Assembly (NCBI RefSeq): GCF_002776525.5
Contig: NC_045434.1
Span: 113,894,159 to 113,958,158 of the forward strand
Source of the DNA: Piliocolobus tephrosceles
Lineage: Eukaryota; Chordata; Mammalia; Primates; Cercopithecidae
Direction: 5' to 3'
DNA: 64,000 bases
Part shown: positions 44,920 to 55,860 of the stretch, one piece after another
Numbering within the stretch: the stretch's first letter is position 1
Layout of the letters: the number at the start of each line of letters is the position of its first letter
Position numbers and translations under genes: made by a program
Notes under the pieces: generated by a model
Told to the model about the DNA's origin: nothing
What the model saw: only the letters and a program-made list of their open reading frames with translations
Databases searched by the model: none

Positions 44920-46604
44920 TAATGCTATAAATATGTAGCATTAATTTGCCATTCTAATTATTTTAAAAATTTATAGTTCTGTAGCATTAAGTGCATTCAT
45001 GATGTTGTGTGACCATCTCTGAAACTTCATCTTGCAAAACTGAAACTCTGTACTTATTAAACATGAACTTCCCGTTCTTCTCTTTCCCTGGCCCCTGGAA
45101 ACTACCCATCTACTTTCTGTCTCTATAAGCTTAACTACTATGGGCACCTTATACAAGTGAAATAATACAATATTTGCCGTTTCATGACTGGCTTATTTTA
45201 CTTAGCATAATGTCTTCAAAGTTCATCCTTGTTGTAGCCATGTGTCAAAATTTTATTTTTTTGATTTCCATTTGTTTAAGGCTGAATAATATCTAATTTT
45301 ATATAAATACCTCACTTTTTTCATTGATTGAACATTTGGGTTGCTTCCTTCTTTCAGCTATTGTGAATAGTACTATTATATTATTATTGTCACAGATGTA
45401 CCAATATCTATTCAAGTGCCTGCTTTCACTTTTAGTTATGTACTCAGAAGTAGAATGTCTGGGTTGTATGGTCATTATGTTAATTTCTTGAAGAATCGCT
45501 ATACCATTTTCCACAGCAGCTGCACCACTTAACATTCCTACTACCAATGCACAAAGGTGTCAGTTTTTCCACATCCTCACCAACACTTACTATTCGGTTT
45601 GTTTGGATAACAGCCATCTTAATGGTTTTAAAGTAATATCTCATCGTGGGTTTGATTTGCATTTTCTTAATGATTAATGATGTTGAATATTGTCTTTGTG
45701 TGTTTCTTGGCCATTTGTATATCCTCTTTGGAAAAATGCCTATTCAAGTGCTTTGCCCATTTTTGAATCAAGTTGTTTTTTGTCATTGTGTTGTAGAAGC
45801 TCTTTTTTTGTATCCTGGATATCAATCCCTTATAAGACACATGGTTTGCAAATATTTTCTTGTGTCTGTTGGCTTTTCACTCTGTTGATATTGTCTGTGA
45901 TGCACCAAAGTTTTTAATTTTGACAAAGTCTCATTTATCAATCTCAAAGAAATCATTGCTGAATCCATTGTCCTAAGGTTTTTCCCTGTTTTCTTCTAAA
46001 AGTTTTATAGTTTTAACTGTTATGTTTGGGTATTTGAAACATTTTTAGTTATTTTTTATTTATGGTGTAGGTAATGAAGGGTCTACCTTTAGTCTTTTAC
46101 ATGTAGATATCCAGTTTAACAGCACCATTTGTTGAAAAGTCTATTCTTTCCCCATTTAATGGTCTTAACCTTGCTGAAAATCATTTGACCATATATGTGA
46201 GGGCTTAATTCTGGGTTCTCTACTATTCTGTTGGTCTATATATCTCTTTGTATGCCAGTACCACATGATTTTGATTATTGTGGCTTTGCAATAAGTTTTG
46301 GAAAGAAGTCAGTAAGTATGAGACCTCCAGCTTTGTTCCTTTTCAAGATTGTTTTGACTATTCAGAATCCCTTGAGATTCCATAAGAATTTTAGAATGGA
46401 GTTTTCTATTTGTGCAGAAAACATCACTGGGATTTTGATAAGAAACATTTATTTTTATATTTATAGTGTTAATTTCTGGATGTTAGTGATTTTCAGTCAG
46501 TTCTTTTTTCCCCTAGCATATACAGGAAGTGCTCATAAACGCTTAAAAATAATTTAGTTGTCAGCCTCTGGGAAAAATAGCTCATTATTTTAATCATTAA
46601 ATCA

Positions 46605-46855
46605 GAGCTTTTCATCCTTGAGGTCCTAGCTCAAGAAAGCCAGTGTGGACTTTATAGACCAAATTAGCACCCACCCCCACCAGCCAACCCCTTTCTGTAC
46701 TCCTTCATGGCAGTTGTGCATTTGTAATTTCTTGCTTCTGTGAATATATGTCCCTGCACTGGGCAATGTGCTTCACGAGGGCAGTGTCTGTATCATTTTG
46801 CCATACACCTGTTACGGTGGTTGGCACACAGTAGATGTTCAAAAAATATTAGTTG
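46605..46855 (+). mobile_element. L2 LINE 3' end
   Basis: Sense L2: 'aggtcctagctcaagaaag...', 'gcttcacgagggcagtgtctgtatc' and the end 'ggttggcacacagtagatgttcaaaaaatatt'. Confidence 0.65.
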
Positions 46856-47159
46856 CCCAACTGTCTTGTAATTTGGACCCTTCCAGTTGAGTCTTTCTTT
46901 TCATAGCTAATTTCCCCTTTAAGAATATATAATAATTAAAATCAACTGATGTCCTTGACATACCCCCCTGGAATTCCAGAGGACAGACTTATTTATCATG
47001 TAGATCTGAGCTTTTTAGAGTAAATATGCTTTAAAAGTGTAAAAAATGATGAAATTTTAATGTAATAAGGTAGTTGTCTTGAGTAAGTATCTCTACTAGC
47101 GTTTGTTTTTATTTTAATGTGATTATGAAAAACTCTGATATGTACATTTTATATTTTAG

Positions 47160-47245
47160 AACCAACCAGTTTTGCTTTTTGGACGGCCTCAGGGAGATGG
47201 TGAAATTCGAATAACCACTCTAGACAAGCATACAAAACAAGAAAG
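47160..47245 (+). CDS. VAV3: VAV3 exon, residues 392-420 (start of PH domain)
   Basis: 86 nt between 'atattttag' and 'gtaaga'. It encodes NQPVLLFGRPQGDGEIRITT and LDKHTKQE plus two bases of Arg420. These are the linker and first strands of the PH domain, which in VAV proteins sits against the DH domain and contributes to phosphoinositide binding and autoinhibition. It ends in phase 2. Confidence 0.98.
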
Positions 47246-47779
47246 GTAAGAAACGAAGAATTCTATTTTGAAAATAAGTAATTAGTATCAGAAAGTGAGA
47301 AAACCTTACACACAGTTCTTCCAGTGTGAGGTAGGGGAAAAAAGGAAGAAGTACAAGGAGACAGACCAACCCATGATTTCTACATTTTTAAAATTTAGTT
47401 TATCTTAGGCATTCCCACCTGGGTTCTGGTATCTATTAATTTGTCTTAAGTTATTAAGAAGGAAGTAACAAGTATAGATGATCAGCTGGGATACATTAAA
47501 ATGAGAAGAGCCATAAAGAAAGAACAGGTAACTACCGTAAAAACATCATTGAATTTTTGTAATATATTTTTAAATAACTGAAAATAATAGAAAAATGCCC
47601 TAAGAAAGAAGACCAAGTGAGAATCATGTAGTAATATTTTCTTGAGGGAAATTTGCAGATGCAGTTCTCGAAGATTAGTAAGCTTGGCCCAGAGTCCTTA
47701 ATTATGTATACATGTGATCGTCAAATAGGTTTTTGTGGTTGACAGTGATCATTTTCTGGAATCTTTGGAGAAGCAAAAG

Positions 47780-47795
47780 CCAGCAGGGGGCAGCA
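47780..47795 (+). promoter_or_regulatory. Candidate CTCF binding site
   Basis: CCAGCAGGGGGCAGCA matches every fixed position of the CTCF core consensus (CCASYAGRGGGCRSY). It is not in a young repeat. It lies on the plus strand between the first two PH exons. Occupancy cannot be read from sequence. Confidence 0.5.
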
Positions 47796-48169
47796 TCAGC
47801 TCTTGCTTCCACCTCGATAACCCTGGCTCCACAGGTCCTTTAAAATACTCTCTGGTTTAATAGACGTTAAAAGCGATGCAAGTGTTACAGCCCTGTGAAT
47901 GTGTCATTATCATTGTGTATAAAAAAAAAAAGTGTGTTAATCTCTGAGAGTTTATAAAAATACACAAGTATTGGTACTGGGTGATGCGGTTTTAAGGTTT
48001 ATTTTCTCCCCCAAGTTATGTTGTTCTTAATAAGAAAAAAGTATTAACATGGGAATTTCACCGTAACTTCTGCAGTTTACACTTGGCTCATATACCATTC
48101 AATTTGTGTTTTTAGGTGGTCAGTTAAATCATGAGGAACAACATAGAGGGTAAAAGCACAGTTTCCAAA

Positions 48170-48350
48170 ATTAGACCTGTTTGTGAATCCCGTTACATGC
48201 CTCACTAGCCATGTGACCTTGAGCAAATTATCTAACTTCTCTAAGCCTCAGTTTCCTCCTCAATAAAATGAAGATGGTAAACGGTACCTACCCAGTATGT
48301 GGTCTTGGGGATTTAAATTGAGTCATGTTTGTAAAAGGGATGAACAACAC
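48170..48350 (+). mobile_element. MIR SINE
   Basis: Well-preserved sense MIR: 'actagccatgtgaccttgagcaaattatctaacttctctaagcctcagtttcctcctcaataaaatg'. Confidence 0.7.
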
Positions 48351-48479
48351 TTCTCAAGGCATTCTGGCTGATTCCTAGTAACTTCAGTAGAAGCTGCTAC
48401 TGATGTCATTAATATTCTGTACGTTTTTAGCTTTTAAATTAAAAAAGAAGGTAATTGCTCATGAGCAAACTTTATGGCT

Positions 48480-48640
48480 TATCTCATTTGGCCCTTTCAA
48501 CAACTCTGCAGTGTGCGTTTTACTCTTATTATGATTTTTGCCCATTTTTAAAATGAGGGAACCAAGGCACAAAGGCACACTGAGGCCATTTACAAGGTAA
48601 AGGGAAGTTCCAAGATACACACAGTTCTTATAACCACAAA
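48480..48640 (-). mobile_element. MIR SINE
   Basis: Antisense MIR: 'catttggccctttcaacaactctgcagtgtgcg...aatgagggaaccaaggcacaaaggcac'. It forms an inverted pair with the MIR 130 bp upstream. Confidence 0.6.
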
Positions 48641-48793
48641 TCCCCCATTGTTTTCAATGTGTGATACTACTTGTTGTCTTTAATGCAAAGAAAAAAACAT
48701 GTGGTTGCTTTAATTTTATCTTACCAAAAAAAATTAATACACATGCCTCTAAACCATTTAAAATCAATCAATTAATCAATCTCTCTTTCACAG

Positions 48794-48926
48794 GCATATC
48801 TTCTTATTTGATTTGGCAGTGATCGTATGTAAGAGAAAAGGTGATAACTATGAAATGAAGGAAATAATAGATCTTCAGCAGTACAAGATAGCCAATAATC
48901 CTACAACCGATAAAGAAAATAAAAAG
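48794..48926 (+). CDS. VAV3: VAV3 exon, residues 420-464 (PH domain)
   Basis: 133 nt between 'tctttcacag' and 'gtgact'. It completes Arg420 and encodes HIFLFDLAVIVCKRKGDNYE, then the MKEIIDLQQYKI strand and a Lys-rich TDKENKK loop. These are the central beta strands of the PH domain. The donor AAG|GTGACT is acceptable. The following intron is very short. Confidence 0.98.
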
Positions 48927-49310
48927 GTGACTTTTTGGAAACTAATAAGTGTAATTTACTTATAATCTTGAATATTAAGGAAAGGTATGATAATACATTA
49001 ATGTGAGATGTGGCTTATCAATCCAGATGTTTTTGTTTCTAGAGATTGATTGGGTACATACCTTTGTGAGAAATAACTGGATAATGCCAGATCTGATCAT
49101 TTCTAATGCCCTAATGATCCAGATAGTAAAATGCATTTGGCATAGAAATTGTTATAGATATGAAGTTGACTACAGTAAGCTTGATTGTTCAGTTTGTACA
49201 CTAATAATATTGTGAGGGGTTTTTGGATAGTTATGGTGGTATTCTTGTGAATTTAGAAACATAATGTTGTTAATGACACATATTAATCTAAACAATATTA
49301 ATTTTAACAG
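48927..49310 (+). other. VAV3: VAV3 intron (384 bp)
   Basis: GT-AG, phase 0, the shortest intron in the window, with no repeat visible. Most other introns here exceed 1.2 kb. Confidence 0.95.
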
Positions 49311-49420
49311 TGGTCTTATGGCTTCTACCTCATCCATACCCAAGGACAAAATGGGTTAGAATTTTATTGCAAAACAAAAGATTTAAAGAAGAAATGGCTA
49401 GAACAGTTTGAAATGGCTTT
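49311..49420 (+). CDS. VAV3: VAV3 exon, residues 465-501 (end of PH domain)
   Basis: 110 nt between 'attttaacag' and 'gtgagt'. It begins WSYGFYLIHTQGQNGLEFYC and ends with the KKKWLEQFEMA helix plus two bases of codon 501. The helix carries the near-invariant Trp (493) of PH domains. The next exon, expected to open the C1 zinc finger, is not in the window, although 14.6 kb follow. Confidence 0.98.
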
Positions 49421-50275
49421 GTGAGTATTTCTATTTTTAAAAGTGCTTTTATTTTTACTACTTAAATCACTTATGAATAATGAACAACCAATAAGTGTAC
49501 TCTAATGCTTGTAGCATGTGTAATGTGTACAGAGACGAGGGAAATGTTTTGCTGTGTTCAGGAGTGCTACGAGGCTGCTGGCTGCTTGATAACTTTGGTC
49601 TCCTAGGAGAGGAGTTTTGTTGAATTCCTTCAGAAAGAAGAAAGAGGGAGCTCTAATCTTCTGTTTGCCTTTCTTATAGGACTGTTTTAGTTCTTTAGCT
49701 GTCAGCAGCCCAAGAAAATATTAATTATTCTAATGATAAACTTTTTATGTAATAACTATATTTTTTAAATTATATACCTTTAAATAGAAATACCTGCATG
49801 TGTACTTACACAAACAGATATGTAAATGTATATCTTATTTTTAATAGAAAGATTGAATTATTCTCTGTTTTCACTCACTTATCATTTGAATCTTGGCTAA
49901 AATGCTTCATGTATTTAAGGAATGCTTTATGGGCTTGATTTCTTTAAGTGATTTTTAGTTCTATTGAGGAGGAAGCTCAACAAAGAGGTGGAAAATAAAT
50001 CAACTCTGTTTCAAAAGGAATGGCATACAGAGATGTAATAACCAAGAACATGTCATTATAGGTGTTTCTTTTTAGTTTTGATGTTTAAGGATTGAAAGGT
50101 GCACAATGACCCTTTTCGTGGAAATATATAGGATGCCCTGAAATAAAACTGTTAGCAAAATGTGAACTTAAGGAAAACTACATTTGGAATTTGTTTCGTT
50201 TGGGTTCTAAGATTATTTACCATTTGTTGGCAAATTCTATCAGTTTTTTTCTTTGTTTTAAGAAATGCTCATGTT

Positions 50276-50571
50276 GGCCGGGCGCGGTGGCTCAAGCCTG
50301 TAATCCCAGCACTTTGGGAGGCCGAGACGGGTGGATCACGAGGTCAGGAGATCGAGACCATCCTGGCTAACACGGTGAAACCCCGTCTCTACTAAAAATA
50401 CAAAAAACTAGCCGGGCGAGGTGGCGGGCGCCTGTAGTCCCAGCTACTTGGGAGGCTGAGGCAGGAGAATGGCGTAAACCCGGGAGGCGGAGCTTGCAGT
50501 GAGCTGAGATCTGGCCACCGCACTCCAGCCCGGGCGACAGAGCAAGACTCCGTCTCAAAAAAAAAAAAAAA
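50276..50571 (+). mobile_element. Young AluY, Old World monkey (AluYRa-like) type, exact duplication
   Basis: Near-consensus Alu flanked by AAGAAATGCTCATGTT at 50260-50275 and 50572-50587 (16 bp, perfect). The words 'ggctcaagcctgtaatcc', 'aactagccgggcgaggtggcggg', 'ggcgtaaacccggg' and 'gagatctggccac' are cercopithecid AluY variants. The low divergence and clean A17 tail indicate a young insertion, probably absent from apes. Confidence 0.93.
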
Positions 50572-50724
50572 AAGAAATGCTCATGTTAATGTAAACTAGA
50601 GGTAGGAACAGGATGTTTTATTGTGGTTCTGAAATTAGGAAAATAAAGATTCTCAAGGTTATTTTATCTAACATTTTGAGATACAGGATTCTATAGCCAA
50701 AATATTTAAGCTCATAGACAGTTC

Positions 50725-50880
50725 TGCGTTCATCTATTATCCCTGCCATGAACTGGCTGCATGATGAAAGCTAAGTTATTTAACCTCTCACAGCCTCAGT
50801 TTCCTCATCTGTAAACTAAGGATGATATTTACTTCAAATTCTAGGTAATATGTATCAGCAGAGTGCTAGCCAAATAGTAC
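50725..50880 (+). mobile_element. MIR SINE
   Basis: Sense MIR core: 'gaactggctgcatgatgaaagctaagttatttaacctctcacagcctcagtttcctcatctgtaaac'. Confidence 0.65.
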
Positions 50881-51328
50881 AATAGCAGCCATGTGATATT
50901 GAACAATAGGTGATATCTATTGTTATTGCTATTATTATTAATAATAATTGCATTTGGGATTCTAGCATACTTATGAGTACTTATAAAACTACATAACATC
51001 TTTCAGTATACTAATTTTTCTTTTTAGGAAGTCACTTGGAGTTGAACAATTTGAATTGGAGTGGTAGGATGCTGGGGTTGGTGGTAATATGCAAAGACAG
51101 AGCTGATCTCGAGCCTTTACTCTTATATGCTAGGCTATCATTTTTTTGATGGGTTTTGTTTGCTTTTATAATCTTCAGGTGAGTGAAGGAATGTCTACAG
51201 AGGAGAAAAGTTGAATTTCATGTCCCAGAGCAGACAGGTTCCTTGGACTGTATGATAGACGTATCAGTCACTATTTTGTTCAGTTGCCATAAAACAAACA
51301 GTTAATTTCTAGATATGAGAGACTTGAT

Positions 51329-51631
51329 GGCCAGGCGTGGTGGTTCATGCCTGTAATCCCAGCACTTTGGGAGGCTGAAGTGAGTGATTCCCCTGAGGTC
51401 AGGAGTTCGAGGTCAGCCTCGCCCACATGGTGAAACCCCATCTCTACTAAAAGTACAAAAATTATCCACGTGTGGTGGCGCATGCCTGTCATCCCAGCTA
51501 CTTGCGAGGCTGAGGCAGGAGAATCGTTTGAATCCGGGAGGCAGAGGTTGCAGTGAGCTGAGATTGTGCCACTGCACTCCAGCCTGGGTAACAGACTGAG
51601 AGTCTGTCTTGAAAAAAAAAAAAAAAAAAAA
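51329..51631 (+). mobile_element. AluS
   Basis: Full-length sense Alu with AluS-type 'ccatctctactaaaagtacaaaaatta' and 'cttgaatccgggaggcagaggttgcagtgagc' words, ending in an A20 tail. Confidence 0.9.
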
Positions 51632-53912
51632 GACAGAGAGAGAAATTTGACAAGATAAATAGTGTTGTCAACATTTGGCTTCTCTCCTTAAGCATGGTCA
51701 CCTTGTAGTCTAAGATAGCTGCTAGAGCTCTAGGTATAAAATCTATGTTCTAGGTAGCAGAAAGTAATCCCACTTTTATGGATTCCTTGTAGAAATACCA
51801 CCAGTTTCTGTTACATAATACTGACCAAAGTGTAGTCATGTGGCCACACCTGCCGAGGGAGGCTGGCAAATAAAACCTTTATTCTAGGTAGGATTCTTTC
51901 TGGCTAAAAATTAAGGTTCTTTTACTATGGAAGAAGGGAGGAATGGGTAGTTGTAGGCAACCAGGAGCCACCGCCTTACAGGTTTATACATATAGTATGT
52001 ATGGATTTAAATTGTTCCACTACAATAAGGATGGCTGCAGCACATGCACAGAACCTGGGATTCTTAATCTTTGATTATTTTCCAAGCACCTCAGCAATAT
52101 AATAACACACCAGTAGAAGTAGTTTTTGTTATTTTAGAGGTCTGTTGAATGTCCATGCAGATAGTGAGAGGGTAGAAGTATCTTTTTGGAGAATTGCTCA
52201 GAGTTGAAGTTGAGGGCTTCTATAAATAAGGGTTATATTATATATGGTAAAATAAAATCTGAGCAGGCATCAGAATATTCCATTGTTTTTTTTCCTTCTT
52301 TTTTGAAGTTCATCATGTAGGAAAGCCCTGATAATTTCTGCTTCCAGCTTTATAAGACAGATTTTGCCTGTCTGATGCTCATAAAAATAGAATAACGTAG
52401 GTAAATCCTGAAGTTTGATTTTGCCTATGGTTCAAATTTTGCTGCTTACCCATTATTTTATCCATGTATTAAATCTGTATCCTTTTTGATAAGTCACGGA
52501 GAATAAAAGAAAATAACTCCTGCAGCATCAATGACAATGCATGAAGAACAGCAAACCTTATGTATCTCCACAGGATGGCTTCTTCCCAGTGTCTTTAGCA
52601 TCAACACGAGTCCCTTGAGTTCCCCTAGAGCACTCTGGACTATTGCTTTAAGGAATTCTGAAAAGGAAAGGGAGGCATTGGTGAGAGGGCAGAGGGAAAT
52701 CAAGGGAGCTGATATTTTTAAGAGTGTTGAAATGCTTGCCATTTCTATTTACAGAAGATGGCAATTCTGTTTATAGGATGATTGGATCATTTTTATTCAA
52801 AATTATTGCAAATCACTGTTAAGGCACTTAAAATACTATGTTAAGCCTCTAAATTAAGACTCTTAATTTAGAACATTAAATAAGGCCATGGAAAAGCATG
52901 AACACTAATAAACAATAAGTATCTGGTGAACCCAAATATTCTCCCCAGAGGTGACCTAAATCTCAGCCTTTGTCTCTCCCAAGCACATCCCCATACTTGT
53001 TCAGCAGTCATGTTCTCTGACCTTCTTTGACCATAACCACTTCCAGCATTTAAAATACGCAGTGAACCACATTAGAACCTGGCAAACCTCCATAGGAAAG
53101 GCTGAACAAAGAGAAAAGTAGCAGTGACCCACTTGGATAGGGCAGGAGGATTTTTTCCCTTTATTTTTTTATTTTTGTGATAAGTGGTAGCAGGACTGAT
53201 ATATGTTCTTGAGGTTGTTGGAAAAATTACTGAACAAAATATACCAAATAGAGTGCAAGGGCTGTAGTTCTGGGGGCCATAACCTACATAAGGTATTTAA
53301 ATCTTTAAGAGGCTGATCAATATGCTTTGCTTACTATTATTTATTCCAAAAGAGTTTTCTTTTTTTTTTTTTTATTTTTGGTCACTAACTGTCTGTCACA
53401 ATTCCATTTAGTCATCTGTGAAACAGAATGGCAAATAGTTTTATTGGGTTAAGCTGGTTTTCATAATGATGCTGGAAAATATGGATATAACTGCCTATAG
53501 CAATGTTCAAAATTTTGTTAAGAAGCTATGGATATGTTTTCTCCAAATCCAATATAACCATTGTGCTTTTATGAATTTTTCTGTGAGATTTAAATTAATA
53601 AACCTTGTCATACCCAGTTTGTAGCTCAGGAAACTAGCAGTCACAGGAGCCTTTGAGCAAATGTGTACAAGTTTGATGTTGTGTCATTTACAGTACAGTT
53701 GAAGATCTCAGTTCACAGGAGTTTCTTTATCCATAACGATGCTAAAATAAGCAACTGGACTCAGATCTTGGCATCTAAAACTGGAGTCTGGGTATTTTGT
53801 ATTTTTTGTTTTTGTTTTCTCACTGTGAATAGGATCTAGCGATCAGACAGTTTTCTTAAATGTCCCAGGAGTAAGTTAAACCTGAATAAAAAATAAAGAA
53901 GTATGATTATAT

Positions 53913-53970
53913 TTACGTTGGTGCAAAAGTAATTGGGGCTTTGCCATTACTTTTAATGGCAAAAAAGGGT
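53913..53970 (+). mobile_element. MADE1 mariner-type MITE, right arm lost
   Basis: 'ttacgttggtgcaaaagtaattggggctttgccattacttttaatggcaaaaa' matches the left arm and central loop of the 80-bp MADE1 palindrome. After the loop the right inverted repeat is replaced by T- and A-rich sequence. MADE1 palindromes gave rise to the miR-548 family, but without the right arm this copy cannot fold into that hairpin. Confidence 0.85.
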
Positions 53971-54899
53971 TTTTTTTAAAAAGAAAAATTATCAAAAGGA
54001 TAGGTAAAGTAAGAGGCATACCATAAGCATCACATATGGTAATAACGGGTAGATTCAGAATTAGCCTTTGTAGTGCTTTTTTGAAGGGAAATGAAAGGTG
54101 CTCTTGCCTAGAATTTCTTCTAACCGACCTTGGCCCAGTTCTTGAAATTCTAACAATTCTCATTTACCCCCTTGAATGAAGAAAGACCCTTTGAGATGCA
54201 TATGTCGTCACTACTGCGAGTATCTAAGATGTCTTGACTGTGTAATAAGTGCCTGGCACAGTTCTACATGAATTACCTAAGAGAAAATAGCATAGAGGTC
54301 ACGCATTGTCTACTGAAATACTAGCCCAGGATATTTATCTTTTAAACACAAGGACTACTGGTAGTGGAAAGAAGAGAATGAGAATTGGGGGATGGAGATT
54401 CTAGAGCTCCAGAGGGACTCTGGGACCAGGATGCACTATCCTATTGGTCATCCGGAGGGGCAGCCCCTGCCTGAGCTTTGCATTTCCCAGAATGAGCCCT
54501 GAGAGGAGCTTCCCTGTTGGGATGGAGCAGGGAGCGAGAATGTAGCCGTTAAGCTCCACAAATCACATTTAATCTGAGGCACAGTGTTTCTTTCTAATTT
54601 ATTCCCCGTCTACTTCCAGAAGGAATTTGAAGTCACTCACAATAAAAAGCACACATGCTGCAGAATTAAAAAGAAAAATTTAAATAATCAGAGGTCAAAT
54701 AGAACAGTGTTTCCAAGTATTATCTTCAAACTCAGGCTCCACTAGACAAGAATATTTTCTTGAAGTTTAGTTTCTGTAGTTTATATGATAAAAACAAAAA
54801 GCATGTTCCTCACATTTCAAACCTAGAGTTATATTTCATCAAACATAATTTGTTTTAATCTAAAGATATTGCTCAGATACTTTGAATACCAGAGAGAGA

Positions 54900-55000
54900 A
54901 TTACCAGAGGAAATTTTATTCATTCTGCAAATATTTATCGTGTACTTGCCTTGATGCCAGACACTGTTGGAAGCCCTGGGCTTATAACAATGAGGGAGCT
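54900..55000 (+). mobile_element. Ancient repeat remnant, family not assigned
   Basis: 'ttcattctgcaaatatttatcgtgtacttgccttgatgccagacactgttggaagccctgggcttataacaatg' is the start of the same old family noted at 28000. Confidence 0.4.
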
Positions 55001-55589
55001 GTTGCAATTGAATTTAAGTATTATTATTTCTAAATATAATAATATTCTGTTAGTATATAATGGATTAAGTCTCAGGACTGAACTCTTGATATTTCTATTC
55101 AAATCATCTCCTCCTTTAAACCTCCATTTACTTAAGGATCAACATATGGAGTCACAAGAATTGCGCTTGATACAGCCCCCTCTCGCCTCTTGTAATCAAT
55201 CTCTCACTAATCCCTGCACATCACCTCTGAACACCTGCCTGAACCCTCTCTTGCCACCCCTGGGTTACATCTTCTGCATGTCTCTTTAGCTTCTGCATTC
55301 CCTACTTCTTCCCCACTAGTCCTTCTTCACAAGCATCAGAATCATCCGATGCTAAGACTACCTCACTTAGAAAGCTTTGTTGGATATTTATTGTACTTGC
55401 TATAACATCAGAGTTTTCGCTAGGATGGAAGAAGGCCCTGACTGGTTTTATCCCACCCATCTTTCCAGCCCCATCGTCCATCAGTTTTTCCTGTGCTTGT
55501 TTCTTTTTTTTTTTTTTTTTCTAGTTAGATTGTGTGTTTCAGTTCTTAGACAATGCCCAAGCCTCAGATATTCACACATAAGCTTTCCC

Positions 55590-55860
55590 TGCCAGGCCTC
55601 ATCTTTCCCCCTGTTCTTTGAATACGTGGTTCTATATCGTGCAGGTCTCGGCTGTAAATGTTACTTTGTGAGGGAGATCCCTCCTGACCCCTACGCTAAG
55701 TGAGTAATACCACCTTTTCTGTATTCTCTCACAATTGTATTTATATTGCCAGACAGAAATTATCCAAGCATCTTGTTTACTGCCTTCTCTTAATCCAGCA
55801 ATCCCTCTTCCTGTTAGAATCTGTTACTTGTCGACTCAGTTTTACTTCTCTTTTCTCCTA
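55590..55860 (+). mobile_element. L2 LINE 3' region
   Basis: Sense L2: 'ctcggctgtaaatgttactttgtgagggagatccctcctgacccctacgctaag', followed by 'cacaattgtatttatattgcc'. Strongly diverged. Confidence 0.5.

Larger units (their letters stand above)
44525..46445 (-). mobile_element. Old L1 (L1M-type), 3' UTR and part of ORF2, antisense
   Basis: Reads as a minus-strand old L1: 3' UTR words ('aaaattgtggtaaaatac', 'cattaagtgcattcatgatgttgtgtgaccatc', 'catcttgcaaaactgaaactctgtac'), then ORF2 C-terminal text. Split by the AluS at 44561. All frames are broken. Confidence 0.85.
42994..47159 (+). other. VAV3: VAV3 intron (4.2 kb), mostly repeats
   Basis: GT-AG, phase 0. Contains an ancient repeat (43370-43870), an old minus-strand L1 (44525-46445) split by a sense AluS and its unusual tail (44561-44925), and an L2 3' end (46605-46855). 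Confidence 0.92.
47246..48793 (+). other. VAV3: VAV3 intron (1.5 kb) with CTCF-type motif and paired MIRs
   Basis: GT-AG, phase 2. Contains a strong CTCF-type motif at 47780-47795, a sense MIR (48170-48350) and an antisense MIR (48480-48640). The rest is unique. Confidence 0.92.
18977..49420 (+). other. VAV3: VAV3 gene, 13 internal coding exons (end of CH domain, acidic region, DH, PH)
   Basis: VAV3 is a cytosolic exchange factor that loads GTP on RhoG, RhoA and Rac1 downstream of immune, growth-factor and integrin receptors. Joining the 13 exons gives 1181 nt in a continuous frame that matches human VAV3 from about residue 108 to 501. The position of the regulatory tyrosines at 141, 160 and 173 confirms the register. 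All introns are GT-AG. The DH domain is spread over exons at 27770-42993 and the PH domain over 42907-49420. Intron phases are 0 before the first visible exon, then 2,2,0,0,0,2,0,0,0,0,2,0 and 2 after the last one. Several exons (those at 27770, 29982, 37591, 41122, 42907) are symmetric and could be skipped without changing frame. VAV1 and VAV2 are excluded because residue-level agreement is far closer to VAV3. Confidence 0.98.

Noticed and set aside
53913..53970. miR-548-like precursor
   Set aside because: The right arm of the MADE1 palindrome is missing, so the hairpin cannot form.
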